NCBI RefSeq assembly: GCF_019049325.1
Contig: NZ_JAGMUO010000104.1
Span: 130,567-194,566, forward strand
Direction: 5' to 3'
Source: Streptomyces sp. AC512_CC834
Lineage (GTDB): Bacteria > Actinomycetota > Actinomycetes > Streptomycetales > Streptomycetaceae
DNA length: 64,000 nt
Every line of letters starts with the position of its first letter. Within the stretch, counting starts at the first letter, position 1. Below the pieces are notes generated by a model, which saw only the letters and a program-made list of their open reading frames with translations, did no database searches and was not told where the DNA came from. Below are positions 1-7,738 of this stretch, one piece after another. Position numbers and translations under genes: made by a program.

Positions 1-230
1 GGCGTGCACGCGCTCTGGTCGGATTTCGGGGATTGTGTGCGGGGTGTGAAGGGGTGGCCGACGTAAGCGGGCAAACGGCGTGAAGCGGGCGGAAGTTGTG
101 ATGCGGGCCTCTCTCGCCCCTTCGCCGCTGTCGGTGGGAGTCCATAGGATCTCTGTAGGCTCAGCACACCCCTCATACCGGACGCCCCCGCGGCCTCCTC
201 CGCCCACGACCACGACCCAGGACTCCACCC
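1..230. other. Upstream region of the LysM/BTAD gene
   Basis: No gene is visible here. A hexamer TAGGAT at 145-150 could be a -10 element for the gene at 231, but no good -35 stands in front of it (TTCGCC lies 18 bp upstream). The left part presumably belongs to a gene or promoter outside the window. Confidence 0.3.
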
Positions 231-3200
231 ATGCCGCGACGCCGCACATCAAGCTCCTCCAGCTCGACGGCTCCCTCGGCTCCCCGGGCTCCTTCGGCTC
301 CCTCGGGCCGTCCGGCTCCCTCGACTCCGAGGAACCGCACGCCCCAGCCGGTGCGGGTGCGGCGGCGGTCGTTCGGGGACTTCGTCAAGGCGTTCCTCGC
401 CTTCCTGGTGCTGGCCGTGCTGGTCGTCGGGGTGCCCCTCGCGCTGGCCGTCACCGCCGGGTGGCCGTTCCCCGGCGGTGCGCCCAGCCTCGACTGGCTC
501 CAGCGTGAGATCACCGTGCAGACCTTCCTGCACATCCTCACCGTCATCGTCTGGTTCGCGTGGGCGCAGTTCGCCGCCTGCGTGCTCGTCGAGGTCAAGG
601 CCGCGCTGTCCGGCGTCGGGGTGCCGGGGCGGGTGCCCGGGTCCGGGCCCAGTCAGTTGCTGGCCCGGCAGCTCGTCGCCGCCCTGCTGCTCGTCGGCGC
701 CACCGCGGCGAGCCTCACGCCGGGGCTGTCGCAGCTCGGGCAGAGCCTGGAGGGGAACCAGAGGCCGTCCGTCGCCGCCGCCCAGCAGACGCCCGGCGTC
801 TTCGCCCAGCAGCAGGAGCAGGCCGCCGCCACCGCGAACGCCCTCGCCGAGCAGGCGGGACAGGCCGGGCAGGCCGCCGCCCGTGCCGACGGGGGTGCCT
901 CGGCCGCGCACGGCGACACGAAGTACTACCGGATCCAGCCACCCGAGGGACGTCACCACGACTCCCTCTGGGAGGTCGCCGAGCGGCACCTCGGTGACGG
1001 GCGCCGGTACAAGGAGATCTTCGAGCTGAACAAGGACCGGGTGCAGCCCGACGGGTCGAGGCTGTCGGAGGCCTCGCTCATCCGGCCCGGATGGATCATG
1101 GAGATGCCCGGCGACGCCCGCGGCGGCGAGCTGGTCGAGATGCCCGACGAGGCGCCGAACGTCTCCGAGCAGGTGCAGCAGCAAATCAGCGACTACTCCC
1201 AGAGCGGCGACCACGCGCAGGGCGGAGGCGGAAGCGGCAGCGGAGCGCAGGGGAGCGGTGACGCCCAGGTCTCCCTGCCCGAGCAGCGGCCGGTGCCCGC
1301 GCCCACGCCCGCGACTCCCGCCACCCCCGTCACACCCGCGACCCCCGCTCCCGGCGCCGGGCAGGAGCACGCCACCCCCGCCGCCGGACAGGACGGGCGC
1401 TCCTTCGGGCTGCCCGAAGCCCTCCTCACCGCGCCCCTCCTCGCCGCCGGTCTCCTCGGCGCCCTCGGACGGCGACGCCGGCAGGCGATGTGGCAGTCGG
1501 CGCTCGGTGCCGTCGGCGGCCGGCGCGGCATGGAGCCGCCCACGCCGACCGGTGACGCCCAGAACGTGCAGGACGCGCTGCTCGTCGGCGCCGACCCCGA
1601 GGGCGTACGCCTGCTCGACCGGTCGCTGCGCGGGCTGGCCGCGTCCCTCGCCGCCGAGTCCCGCCCGCTGCCCGTCGTCTACGCGGCCTGGCTGAGCGGC
1701 AACGGCGACCTGCATCTCCAGCTCGCCCAGCCGTCCGGCAGGCCGCCCTCGCCCTGGCAGCAGGGACAGGACCAGACCTTCTGGATGCTGGCCCGCGCGG
1801 ACGCCGAGCGGTACGAGGACGCCGACACGGCCGCGCCGTACCCCGGTCTCGTCAGCCTCGGCACCATGGACGACTCCCGGCTGCTGCTCAACCTGGAGGC
1901 CGTGCCCGGCATGGTCTCGCTCAGCGGCGACGAGGCCGACCGGGCCGCCGTGTTCGCGTCGGTCGCCGCCGAACTGGCCACCAACGGCTGGTCGGACCGT
2001 ATGACCATCACGCTCGTCGGGTTCGGGGACGACCTCACGCCCCTCGCGCCCAACCGGATCCGTCACCTCGACGGGTTCGAGGACCTCTTCGAGACCATGT
2101 CCGCCGAGACCCGGCAGCGGCGCGGCGCGCTCGGGGCCGCCGGGCACGACTCCGTGCTCACCGGCCGCACCGGGCCCGCGCAGCACACGCGTTGGGCCCC
2201 GCACCTGGTGCTGCTCGCCGCCCAGCCGTCCGACGAGGACGCCCTGCGGCTCGCCGAACTCGCTGCCGACGCCGGGCGCCTCGGCATCGGCTACCTCGTC
2301 GGCACCGGGGGCGCCGACCTGCCGGGCGCCGCCTGGGAGATGGAGATCACCGGCGAGGGCAGGCTGCTCGCGCCGCTCCTCGGGCTCGAGCTGGACGCGC
2401 AACTGCTGCCGGCCGCCCAGCGGCGCGCCGTCGTCGAGCTGTTCAGCGACGCCGACCCCGGCTCCGGCTCCGGGCGCGGGCCCGGCTCCGGGCGCGGGCC
2501 CGGCCGGCCGGCCAACGCCCCGCCGTTCCTCGTCGACATCAGCGAGCAGGGGCGGCCCGCGGTGTACGCCCGCCTCGTCGGGTCGTACGAGATCATCGGC
2601 CTGGACGCGCCCGACGGCGAGCGCAGCGCCCTGCTCCACGAGGCGCTGGCGCTGCTCCTGCTGCACCGCGAGGGCGTCCACCCGCGGGTGCTGTCCTCCG
2701 CGTTGTGGCCGCGCGGGGTGACGGGCGACGTGCGCGACGCGCTCCTTGAGCGGCTGCACGCCTGGCTCGGCACCGACCCCGACGGCACGCCGAGGCTCGC
2801 CACCGACGCCACCGGGCGGCTCACCCTCGCCAAGTCCGTCGTCTCCGACCTCGACGTACTGCGCTCCCTCTACTACGAGGCCACGCAGGGCCGGGGCGTC
2901 GACAGCCGCCAGGTGCGCGGGCGGCTGCTCACCGACGCGCTGGTGCTGGTGCGCGGGCCGCTGCTCGCCGACCGGCCCGAGGGCCGCTACCGCTGGCTCA
3001 CCCACGAGATCATCGACGCCCAGCTCCCGCTGCTCGTCGCCGACACCGGGCTCGCGCTCTCCGAGTTCCACCTGGAGAGGAACCGCGCGGAGAAGGCCAT
3101 CGAGGCGCTGAACGCCGCCCTGCGCACCGCCCCGACCGACGAGCGGCTGTGGCACGAACTGCTGCGCGCCACGCACACCACCGACGACACCGGCCGGCTC

Positions 3201-3320
3201 CGCGCCCTCGCCGCCGACCTGATCGGCCGCAGCGGGGCGCGCGGTCTGCCGCCGCGCACCGAGGCACTGCTCGACGAGCTGCTGCCGACCTGGCGCGACG
3301 GCGTCGCGGCAGCGGGCTGA
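231..3320 (+). CDS. LysM and BTAD domain membrane protein, probable Tad/Flp-locus protein
   Basis: A 1029-residue membrane protein. A basic, Ser/Pro-rich N-terminus is followed by three hydrophobic segments (about residues 51-77, 100-127 and 143-165). A LysM-type peptidoglycan-binding module follows at about 229-294 (SLWEVAERHLGDG, then NKDRVQPDG). Next come a Pro/Thr/Ala linker, another hydrophobic segment near 394-412, and a large C-terminal part ending in a bacterial transcriptional activator (BTAD) helical repeat region around 880-1010. In actinobacteria this architecture sits beside Tad/Flp pilus genes, and here it is followed 24 bp later by a prepilin peptidase. A wall-anchored signalling or pilus-assembly role is inferred; no DNA-binding domain was recognised, so it may not be a classical regulator. 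The ATG at 231 has only a weak AGGA in front, so the exact start is uncertain. Confidence 0.85.
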   Translation: MPRRRTSSSSSSTAPSAPRAPSAPSGRPAPSTPRNRTPQPVRVRRRSFGDFVKAFLAFLVLAVLVVGVPLALAVTAGWPFPGGAPSLDWLQREITVQTFLHILTVIVWFAWAQFAACVLVEVKAALSGVGVPGRVPGSGPSQLLARQLVAALLLVGATAASLTPGLSQLGQSLEGNQRPSVAAAQQTPGVFAQQQEQAAATANALAEQAGQAGQAAARADGGASAAHGDTKYYRIQPPEGRHHDSLWEVAERHLGDGRRYKEIFELNKDRVQPDGSRLSEASLIRPGWIMEMPGDARGGELVEMPDEAPNVSEQVQQQISDYSQSGDHAQGGGGSGSGAQGSGDAQVSLPEQRPVPAPTPATPATPVTPATPAPGAGQEHATPAAGQDGRSFGLPEALLTAPLLAAGLLGALGRRRRQAMWQSALGAVGGRRGMEPPTPTGDAQNVQDALLVGADPEGVRLLDRSLRGLAASLAAESRPLPVVYAAWLSGNGDLHLQLAQPSGRPPSPWQQGQDQTFWMLARADAERYEDADTAAPYPGLVSLGTMDDSRLLLNLEAVPGMVSLSGDEADRAAVFASVAAELATNGWSDRMTITLVGFGDDLTPLAPNRIRHLDGFEDLFETMSAETRQRRGALGAAGHDSVLTGRTGPAQHTRWAPHLVLLAAQPSDEDALRLAELAADAGRLGIGYLVGTGGADLPGAAWEMEITGEGRLLAPLLGLELDAQLLPAAQRRAVVELFSDADPGSGSGRGPGSGRGPGRPANAPPFLVDISEQGRPAVYARLVGSYEIIGLDAPDGERSALLHEALALLLLHREGVHPRVLSSALWPRGVTGDVRDALLERLHAWLGTDPDGTPRLATDATGRLTLAKSVVSDLDVLRSLYYEATQGRGVDSRQVRGRLLTDALVLVRGPLLADRPEGRYRWLTHEIIDAQLPLLVADTGLALSEFHLERNRAEKAIEALNAALRTAPTDERLWHELLRATHTTDDTGRLRALAADLIGRSGARGLPPRTEALLDELLPTWRDGVAAAG

Positions 3321-3332
3321 GAGCGGGCTGAG
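3311..3332 (+). repeat. 11-bp tandem repeat (2 copies) carrying the stop codon
   Basis: AGCGGGCTGAG occurs at 3311-3321 and again at 3322-3332. The TGA of the first copy is the stop codon of the LysM/BTAD gene, so the gene tail is duplicated just downstream. Confidence 0.9.
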
Positions 3333-3344
3333 CCGAAGGGCCGG

Positions 3345-4136
3345 GTGGACCTCCTGATCGACATCGACATTGCCAGCGACATCGCCAGCGACATGGGCAT
3401 CGACATCGACCTCCTGGTCGTCCTCGTCGCCGCGCTCTGGGGCGCGGCGACGGGTGCGCTGCTGCCACGCGCCGCCTACCGCTTCTCCGCCCCGTCCGGG
3501 GAGGCGTGGCGCGAACGGTGCCCCCGGGAACACCCGGTGCGCGGCTGGCTCGGGCGGGCCCGGTGCGGGCAGTGCGACACCGGCCACACGTCGTACGGCG
3601 CTCGTACCGCCTCCCTCGCCACCGTCACCGCCCTCGTCTGCGCCGCCCTCGCCGCCGCCACCGGCACCCGCCCCGAGCTGGCCGTCTGGCTGCTGCTCGC
3701 GCCGGCCGGCGTGCTGCTGGCCGTCGTAGACCTGAAGGTACGGCGGCTGCCCGACCCCCTGACCCTGCCGCTCGCCGCCGCCGCGCTCGTCCTGCTCGGC
3801 CTCGTCGCGCTCGTGCCCGAACACGCGGGGGAGTGGACCACCGCCCTGCTGGGCGCCCTCGCCCTCGGCGCCGGCTACCTCGTGCTGTTCCTCATCAACC
3901 CGGCCGGCATGGGCTTCGGCGACGTCAAGCTCGCCCTCACGGCCGGTGCCGTCCTCGGCTGGTACGGCTGGCCCACGCTGATGCTGGGCACCTTCGCAGG
4001 GTTCCTGCTCGGCGCGTTCTACGGCGGTGCCCTCCTCGTCGCGCGGCGCGCGGGGCGCAAGACGGCCATCCCGTTCGGGCCGTTCCTCATCGCGGGCGCC
4101 TTCCTCGGCCTCCTGATCGGGGCCTACGCGGCCTGA
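3345..4136 (+). CDS. Prepilin peptidase, A24 family (TadV/PilD-like)
   Basis: A 263-residue polytopic membrane aspartic protease that would cleave type IV or Flp prepilin leaders at the inner face of the membrane. The family catalytic Asp motifs are both visible: the first in VVDLKVRRLPD (about residue 128) and the second in GMGFGDVKL (about residue 192). The N-terminal part (ERCPREHP, RCGQCDTG) looks like a reduced remnant of the zinc-binding methyltransferase domain of PilD, so methylation activity is doubtful. Translation probably starts at GTG 3345, giving an unusual Asp/Ile-rich N-terminus (repeats of DIAS/DID); the ATG at 3393 is an alternative. It is probably co-transcribed with the gene before it, and the pilin substrates must lie outside the window. 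Confidence 0.9.
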   Translation: MDLLIDIDIASDIASDMGIDIDLLVVLVAALWGAATGALLPRAAYRFSAPSGEAWRERCPREHPVRGWLGRARCGQCDTGHTSYGARTASLATVTALVCAALAAATGTRPELAVWLLLAPAGVLLAVVDLKVRRLPDPLTLPLAAAALVLLGLVALVPEHAGEWTTALLGALALGAGYLVLFLINPAGMGFGDVKLALTAGAVLGWYGWPTLMLGTFAGFLLGAFYGGALLVARRAGRKTAIPFGPFLIAGAFLGLLIGAYAA

Positions 4137-4139
4137 GGA

Positions 4140-4187
4140 CCGACGCCCGACGCCCGACGCGCGAAGACCGGCGCCCGAAGACCGGCG
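4140..4187. repeat. Short tandem repeats between prepilin peptidase and mqnC
   Basis: CCGACGC occurs three times head to tail (4140-4160), followed by two copies of CGAAGACCGGCG (4162-4173 and 4176-4187). The rest of the 127-bp gap holds a TACGCT hexamer (4210-4215) that could be the -10 of mqnC. Confidence 0.75.
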
Positions 4188-4263
4188 ACCGGCGTCCGAA
4201 AGGCCTGGCGTACGCTGGGCAGGTCTGTCCACAACCCTTACGAACCTTGCGAAAGGGACGCCG

Positions 4264-5463
4264 GTGACCGAGAAGGCCGACCTTCAGCCCATCCTCGACC
4301 GCGCCGCCGCCGGTGGGCGGATCACCCCGGAGGAAGCGCTCGACCTGTACCGCGACGCCCCGCTGCACGCGCTGGGCGCCGCCGCCGACGCCGTACGCAG
4401 GCGCCGGTACGCAGGTACGGAGCACATCGCCACGTACATCATCGAGCGCAACATCAACTACACGAACGTGTGCGTCACGGCGTGCAAGTTCTGCGCCTTC
4501 TACGCCGCGCCCAAGGACACCGCCAAGGGCTGGACCCGCGACCTCGACGACATCCTGCGCCGCTGCGCGGAGACGGTCGAGCTGGGCGGCACGCAGATCA
4601 TGTTCCAGGGCGGCCACCACCCGGACTACGGCGTCGAGTACTACGAGAAGCACTTCGCCGCCATCAAGAAGGAGTTCCCGCAGCTCGTCATCCACAGCCT
4701 GGGGGCGAGCGAGGTCGAGCACATGGCGCGGATCTCGAAGGTGTCGGTCGAGGAGGCCGTCACCCGTATCCACGCCGCCGGGCTCGACTCCTTCGCCGGC
4801 GCCGGTGCCGAACTCCTGCCGGAGCGTCCGCGCAAGGCCATCGCGCCGCTGAAGGAGTCCGGCGAGCGCTGGCTGGAGATCATGGAGATCGCGCACGGGC
4901 TGGGCGTGGAGTCGACCTCCACCATGCTGATGGGCACCGGCGAGACCAACGCCGAGCGCATCGAGCACCTGCGCATGATCCGGGACGTGCAGGACCGCAC
5001 CGGCGGCTTCCGCGCCTTCATCCCGTACACCTACCAGCCCGAGAACAACCACCTGAAGGGCCGCACCCAGGCCACGCTCTTCGAGTACCTGCGGATGATC
5101 GCCATCGCCCGCGTCTTCCTCGACAACGTCGCCCACATCCAGGGCTCCTGGCTGACGACCGGCAAGGAGGTCGGTCAGCTCTCCCTGCACTACGGCGCCG
5201 ACGACCTCGGCTCGATCATGCTGGAGGAGAACGTGGTGTCGTCGGCCGGGGCCAAGCACCGGTCCAACCGGCTGGAGATCATCGACCTGATCCGCAGGGC
5301 GGGGCGCGTCCCGGCGCAGCGCGCCACGACGTACGAGCACCTCGTCGTGCACGACGACCCGGCGAACGACCCCGTCGACGAGCGGGTCGTCTCGCACATC
5401 TCGTCCACGGCGATCGAGGGCGGCACGGCGCATCCCGAGCTGAAGCTGCTCGCTTCCAACTGA
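4264..5463 (+). CDS. mqnC: Cyclic dehypoxanthinyl futalosine synthase
   Basis: A 399-residue radical SAM enzyme of the futalosine pathway of menaquinone synthesis. It cyclises dehypoxanthine futalosine to the spiro product that MqnD then cleaves. The radical SAM cluster motif CVTACKFC (CxxxCxxC) is at about residues 75-82. Family signatures RNINYTNVC and FQGGHHPDYG are present, and the length is normal. GTG 4264 follows GAAAGGGACG, a reasonable ribosome binding site. The other mqn genes are not adjacent, which is usual in Streptomyces. The small gene 14 bp downstream is probably co-transcribed. Confidence 0.97.
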   Translation: MTEKADLQPILDRAAAGGRITPEEALDLYRDAPLHALGAAADAVRRRRYAGTEHIATYIIERNINYTNVCVTACKFCAFYAAPKDTAKGWTRDLDDILRRCAETVELGGTQIMFQGGHHPDYGVEYYEKHFAAIKKEFPQLVIHSLGASEVEHMARISKVSVEEAVTRIHAAGLDSFAGAGAELLPERPRKAIAPLKESGERWLEIMEIAHGLGVESTSTMLMGTGETNAERIEHLRMIRDVQDRTGGFRAFIPYTYQPENNHLKGRTQATLFEYLRMIAIARVFLDNVAHIQGSWLTTGKEVGQLSLHYGADDLGSIMLEENVVSSAGAKHRSNRLEIIDLIRRAGRVPAQRATTYEHLVVHDDPANDPVDERVVSHISSTAIEGGTAHPELKLLASN

Positions 5464-5477
5464 CGGCTGCCGTCCCG

Positions 5478-5927
5478 ATGCTGACGATTCACGCCGCGGA
5501 CGAGGTCCGGTACGTCTGGGACGAACCGGAGACCGTCAAGGGCGGCGCCGTCGCCGTCGACGGGGTCCGGATCGCCGCCGTGGGGCCGCTTGCCGAGCTG
5601 GCGGAGCGGTTCCCGGCGGCGCGGGTGCGGCGCTGGCCCGGTGTCCTCGGGCCCGCGCGCGTCCACGAGGGTCCGCTGCCGGACGCGCCCACGCCGCGCG
5701 AGCGGGTCCACGCCGTGCTGAAGCTGGGCGCGGTGGCCGTCCTGGCGGAGCACGCCGGCTCGCCCGCACTGCGGGCCGCGGCCGAGCGCAACGACGTCGC
5801 GGTGCTCGCCCGCACCCGTCCCGCCGCCCTCGTCGACCTCGGCCGGGCGGACCTCGCCGTCCTCGACGACGACGGCGCGTGCGTCGCCACCGTGTGCGCG
5901 GGGCGGCTGGTGCACCGCAGGCGCTGA
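5478..5927 (+). CDS. Small imidazolonepropionase-like (amidohydrolase-fragment) protein
   Basis: A 149-residue protein whose N-terminal half resembles the small beta domain of amidohydrolases such as HutI (KGGAVAVDGVRIAAVGPLAEL), and whose end (ADLAVLDDDGACVATVCAGRLVH) resembles the closing strand of the same fold. The metal-binding HxH barrel core is missing, so hydrolase activity is unlikely. It follows mqnC by 14 bp. From memory such a gene commonly sits behind mqnC in streptomycetes, which suggests a link to futalosine metabolism, but its function is unknown. Confidence 0.75.
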   Translation: MLTIHAADEVRYVWDEPETVKGGAVAVDGVRIAAVGPLAELAERFPAARVRRWPGVLGPARVHEGPLPDAPTPRERVHAVLKLGAVAVLAEHAGSPALRAAAERNDVAVLARTRPAALVDLGRADLAVLDDDGACVATVCAGRLVHRRR

Positions 5928-5968
5928 CCGCGGGTGCTGATGGCGGGTGCTGGTCGCGGGTGCTGAAC
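5917..5968. repeat. 13-bp tandem repeat starting at a stop codon
   Basis: GCGGGTGCTG plus three variable bases occurs three times head to tail (5930-5942, 5943-5955, 5956-5968). The preceding 13 bases (5917-5929), which contain the TGA of the gene at 5478, are a degenerate copy of the same unit. Confidence 0.8.
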
Positions 5969-6018
5969 GCGGGCCGCCGGCCGCATGCGCGCTGAACGCG
6001 GCCGTCAGCCCGCCGTCG

Positions 6019-7077
6019 TCAGCCCGCGAACGCCTCCCCGAAGGCCCCCGCCTCCTGCGTCACGCCGCTGCAGTCGGTCGCCGCGTCGTCCGCGTCGGTG
6101 TCGGTGTCGGCGTCGCCCGCGCCGGTGTCGTCCTCCGTGCACTGCTGGTCGCGGAAGGCCGCCCACATCGACACCCAGGCGATCCCCTTCTCCTCGGCGA
6201 AGGCGCGGACCTCCGCCGCGTCCGCGAGGGTGAATGTCTCGCCGGCGACGTCGTTGACGCCGAGCATCGAGGTGAGCGCCATGCCCCGCCAGGCGTCCGC
6301 GTCCGACGTTCCGAAGACCTTCCTTAGCTGGGTGTGGGCGGCCTTCGCCGAGGTGAGGGCGTACTCGCCCATGTCGCCGGTGTACGACTCGCCGTAGTTC
6401 ATGGTCATGAGGTTGACCGTGGAGACCTGTACGGCGTGGTCGTTGGCGGACGCCAGCAGGGCCAGGCCGTCGGCGTCCAGGCCGGAGGGCATGACGGGGA
6501 GGGTGAAGGAGACCTTCAGGTCGGTGCGTTGCTTCTGGAGCAGCGCGATCGCCTCCGAGCGCAGGGCGACGGAATCGGCGTCGGTCAGCTCGTCGCCCTC
6601 GATGTCGAAGTCGGCCTGCGTGGAACCGGCCGCGTCCAGGGCCTCGCCGTACGCCGCCGCCAGTTCCGACGCGCTGTCGCAGGCCGCCGCCAGTTCCGTG
6701 CCGGAGGAGCCGCCGAAGGAGACGCGGACGGTGGCACCGGACTGCCCGGACTGCTTCAGCTTCTCGACGCGGGAGGCCACCGAGGCGTCGTCGATGTCCT
6801 GCACGCCGTTCCAACGCGGGGCGCAGTCGTCGCCGGAGGAGATGACGAACGCCAGGTTGTACGTCGCCGGGGAGCCCGCGGAGTCGTTCGCGGAGGCGGT
6901 GGTGGCGCTGACGTAGGGGGCGTAGGCGGTGGTCGTCGCGGACGACTCGGATGGTTCGGATGGTTCGGCGGGGGCCGCATCGGTGGTGCCGGTGGCGCTG
7001 TCCTGTCCCGCGCAGCCCGCGGTGGTCAGGGCGAGCAACAGGGCGCACCCGGCCGCCGCCTTCCGGTAAGCCCTCAT
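6019..7077 (-). CDS. GH18 chitinase-like lipoprotein
   Basis: A 352-residue secreted lipoprotein. The N-terminus has an Arg/Lys start, a hydrophobic core and a lipobox (LTTAGC) with Cys at about residue 22. A Ser/Thr/Pro linker leads into a glycoside hydrolase 18-type domain. The family catalytic signature DxDxE is visible as DFDIEGDE, and VNLMTMNYGES resembles the conserved later strand of GH18 barrels. The substrate is presumably a beta-linked N-acetylglucosamine polymer (chitin, PNAG-like polymer or wall glycan). The gene is divergent from the exopolysaccharide operon starting at 7281, separated by 203 bp, so a role in trimming or recycling that polymer is a reasonable inference. The Asp/Thr-rich tail is low complexity. 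Confidence 0.85.
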   Translation of the reverse strand: MRAYRKAAAGCALLLALTTAGCAGQDSATGTTDAAPAEPSEPSESSATTTAYAPYVSATTASANDSAGSPATYNLAFVISSGDDCAPRWNGVQDIDDASVASRVEKLKQSGQSGATVRVSFGGSSGTELAAACDSASELAAAYGEALDAAGSTQADFDIEGDELTDADSVALRSEAIALLQKQRTDLKVSFTLPVMPSGLDADGLALLASANDHAVQVSTVNLMTMNYGESYTGDMGEYALTSAKAAHTQLRKVFGTSDADAWRGMALTSMLGVNDVAGETFTLADAAEVRAFAEEKGIAWVSMWAAFRDQQCTEDDTGAGDADTDTDADDAATDCSGVTQEAGAFGEAFAG

Positions 7078-7244
7078 GTGCGTACGCTCCCGATCTCGTC
7101 GGCTCTCGCCGGTGTCCGTGTTCGGACGAGTGAATGTCGCACGTCTAGCTGGGTCTTCGCTGAGGAAAAGGCGCGGTTCGGCGTCATCTCCCAGGAAACG
7201 GACAGCGTGGACCGCTTTTCACCGGGATCTCACAACAAGCGCCC

Positions 7245-7280
7245 AGTTCACGACTGGCAAAGCTCCCTAACGTCCCGGGA
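7245..7280 (+). promoter_or_regulatory. Candidate promoter of the exopolysaccharide operon (possibly leaderless)
   Basis: TAACGT at 7268-7273 lies 7 bp before the ATG at 7281, with AGTTCA 17 bp further upstream (7245-7250). No Shine-Dalgarno sequence precedes the ATG, which fits a leaderless message. The hexamers are weak, so this is tentative. Confidence 0.35.
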
Positions 7281-7721
7281 ATGCACTCCGAGCCTGCCTA
7301 CGCATCCCGCGCCGACGTGCGCGGTCGCCGTCGCAAACGCGGCAACGAGTCCGCCGAGGGACCCGTGTTCGTCGACAGCACCGGACGCCGCGCCCGGCTG
7401 CTGCGCCGGTTCGGCCTCCTGCTGGGTGCCGTGTGCGTCGGCTACGCGGCCATCCTGGGCCTGGCCTTCATGGGGGTCGGCATCTCGGTCAACCCGGCCT
7501 CGCTGCTGCCCTTCGGGGCCGGCGGTGGCGGAGGGGACGGCCCGGGGCCCGGCGGAGGCGGCGCACGCCCCCAGGGCGGTGTCGCTCCCACGGGCGCCCC
7601 GCCGAGTGGGGCTCCCACGGGCGCCCCGCGGAGCGGCGGCCCCGCCGCCTCCCCGAGCGCTCTCCCCACCGCAGGCGCCACCGCCGGCGCAGCCACCGCC
7701 ACCGCTGCCCCCACCGACTGA
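7281..7721 (+). CDS. Small single-pass membrane protein of the exopolysaccharide operon
   Basis: 146 residues: a basic N-terminus (GRRRKRGNE), one transmembrane segment at about 40-60 (FGLLLGAVCVGYAAILGLAF), then an external Gly/Ala/Pro-rich low-complexity tail. No family was recognised. It stands first in an operon, 17 bp before the deacetylase/glycosyltransferase fusion. A small membrane accessory protein at this position recalls IcaD/PgaD, the partners of PNAG synthases, but this is positional analogy and not sequence similarity. Confidence 0.75.
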   Translation: MHSEPAYASRADVRGRRRKRGNESAEGPVFVDSTGRRARLLRRFGLLLGAVCVGYAAILGLAFMGVGISVNPASLLPFGAGGGGGDGPGPGGGGARPQGGVAPTGAPPSGAPTGAPRSGGPAASPSALPTAGATAGAATATAAPTD

Positions 7722-7738
7722 CCGGACGTCCCGCTTCC

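Noticed and set aside
249..4232. A 1327-codon open frame on the minus strand opposite the LysM/BTAD and prepilin peptidase genes
   Set aside because: It is the usual antisense shadow in high-GC DNA: composition is Gly/Arg/Gln-biased, there are no domains, and the plus-strand genes have clear motifs.
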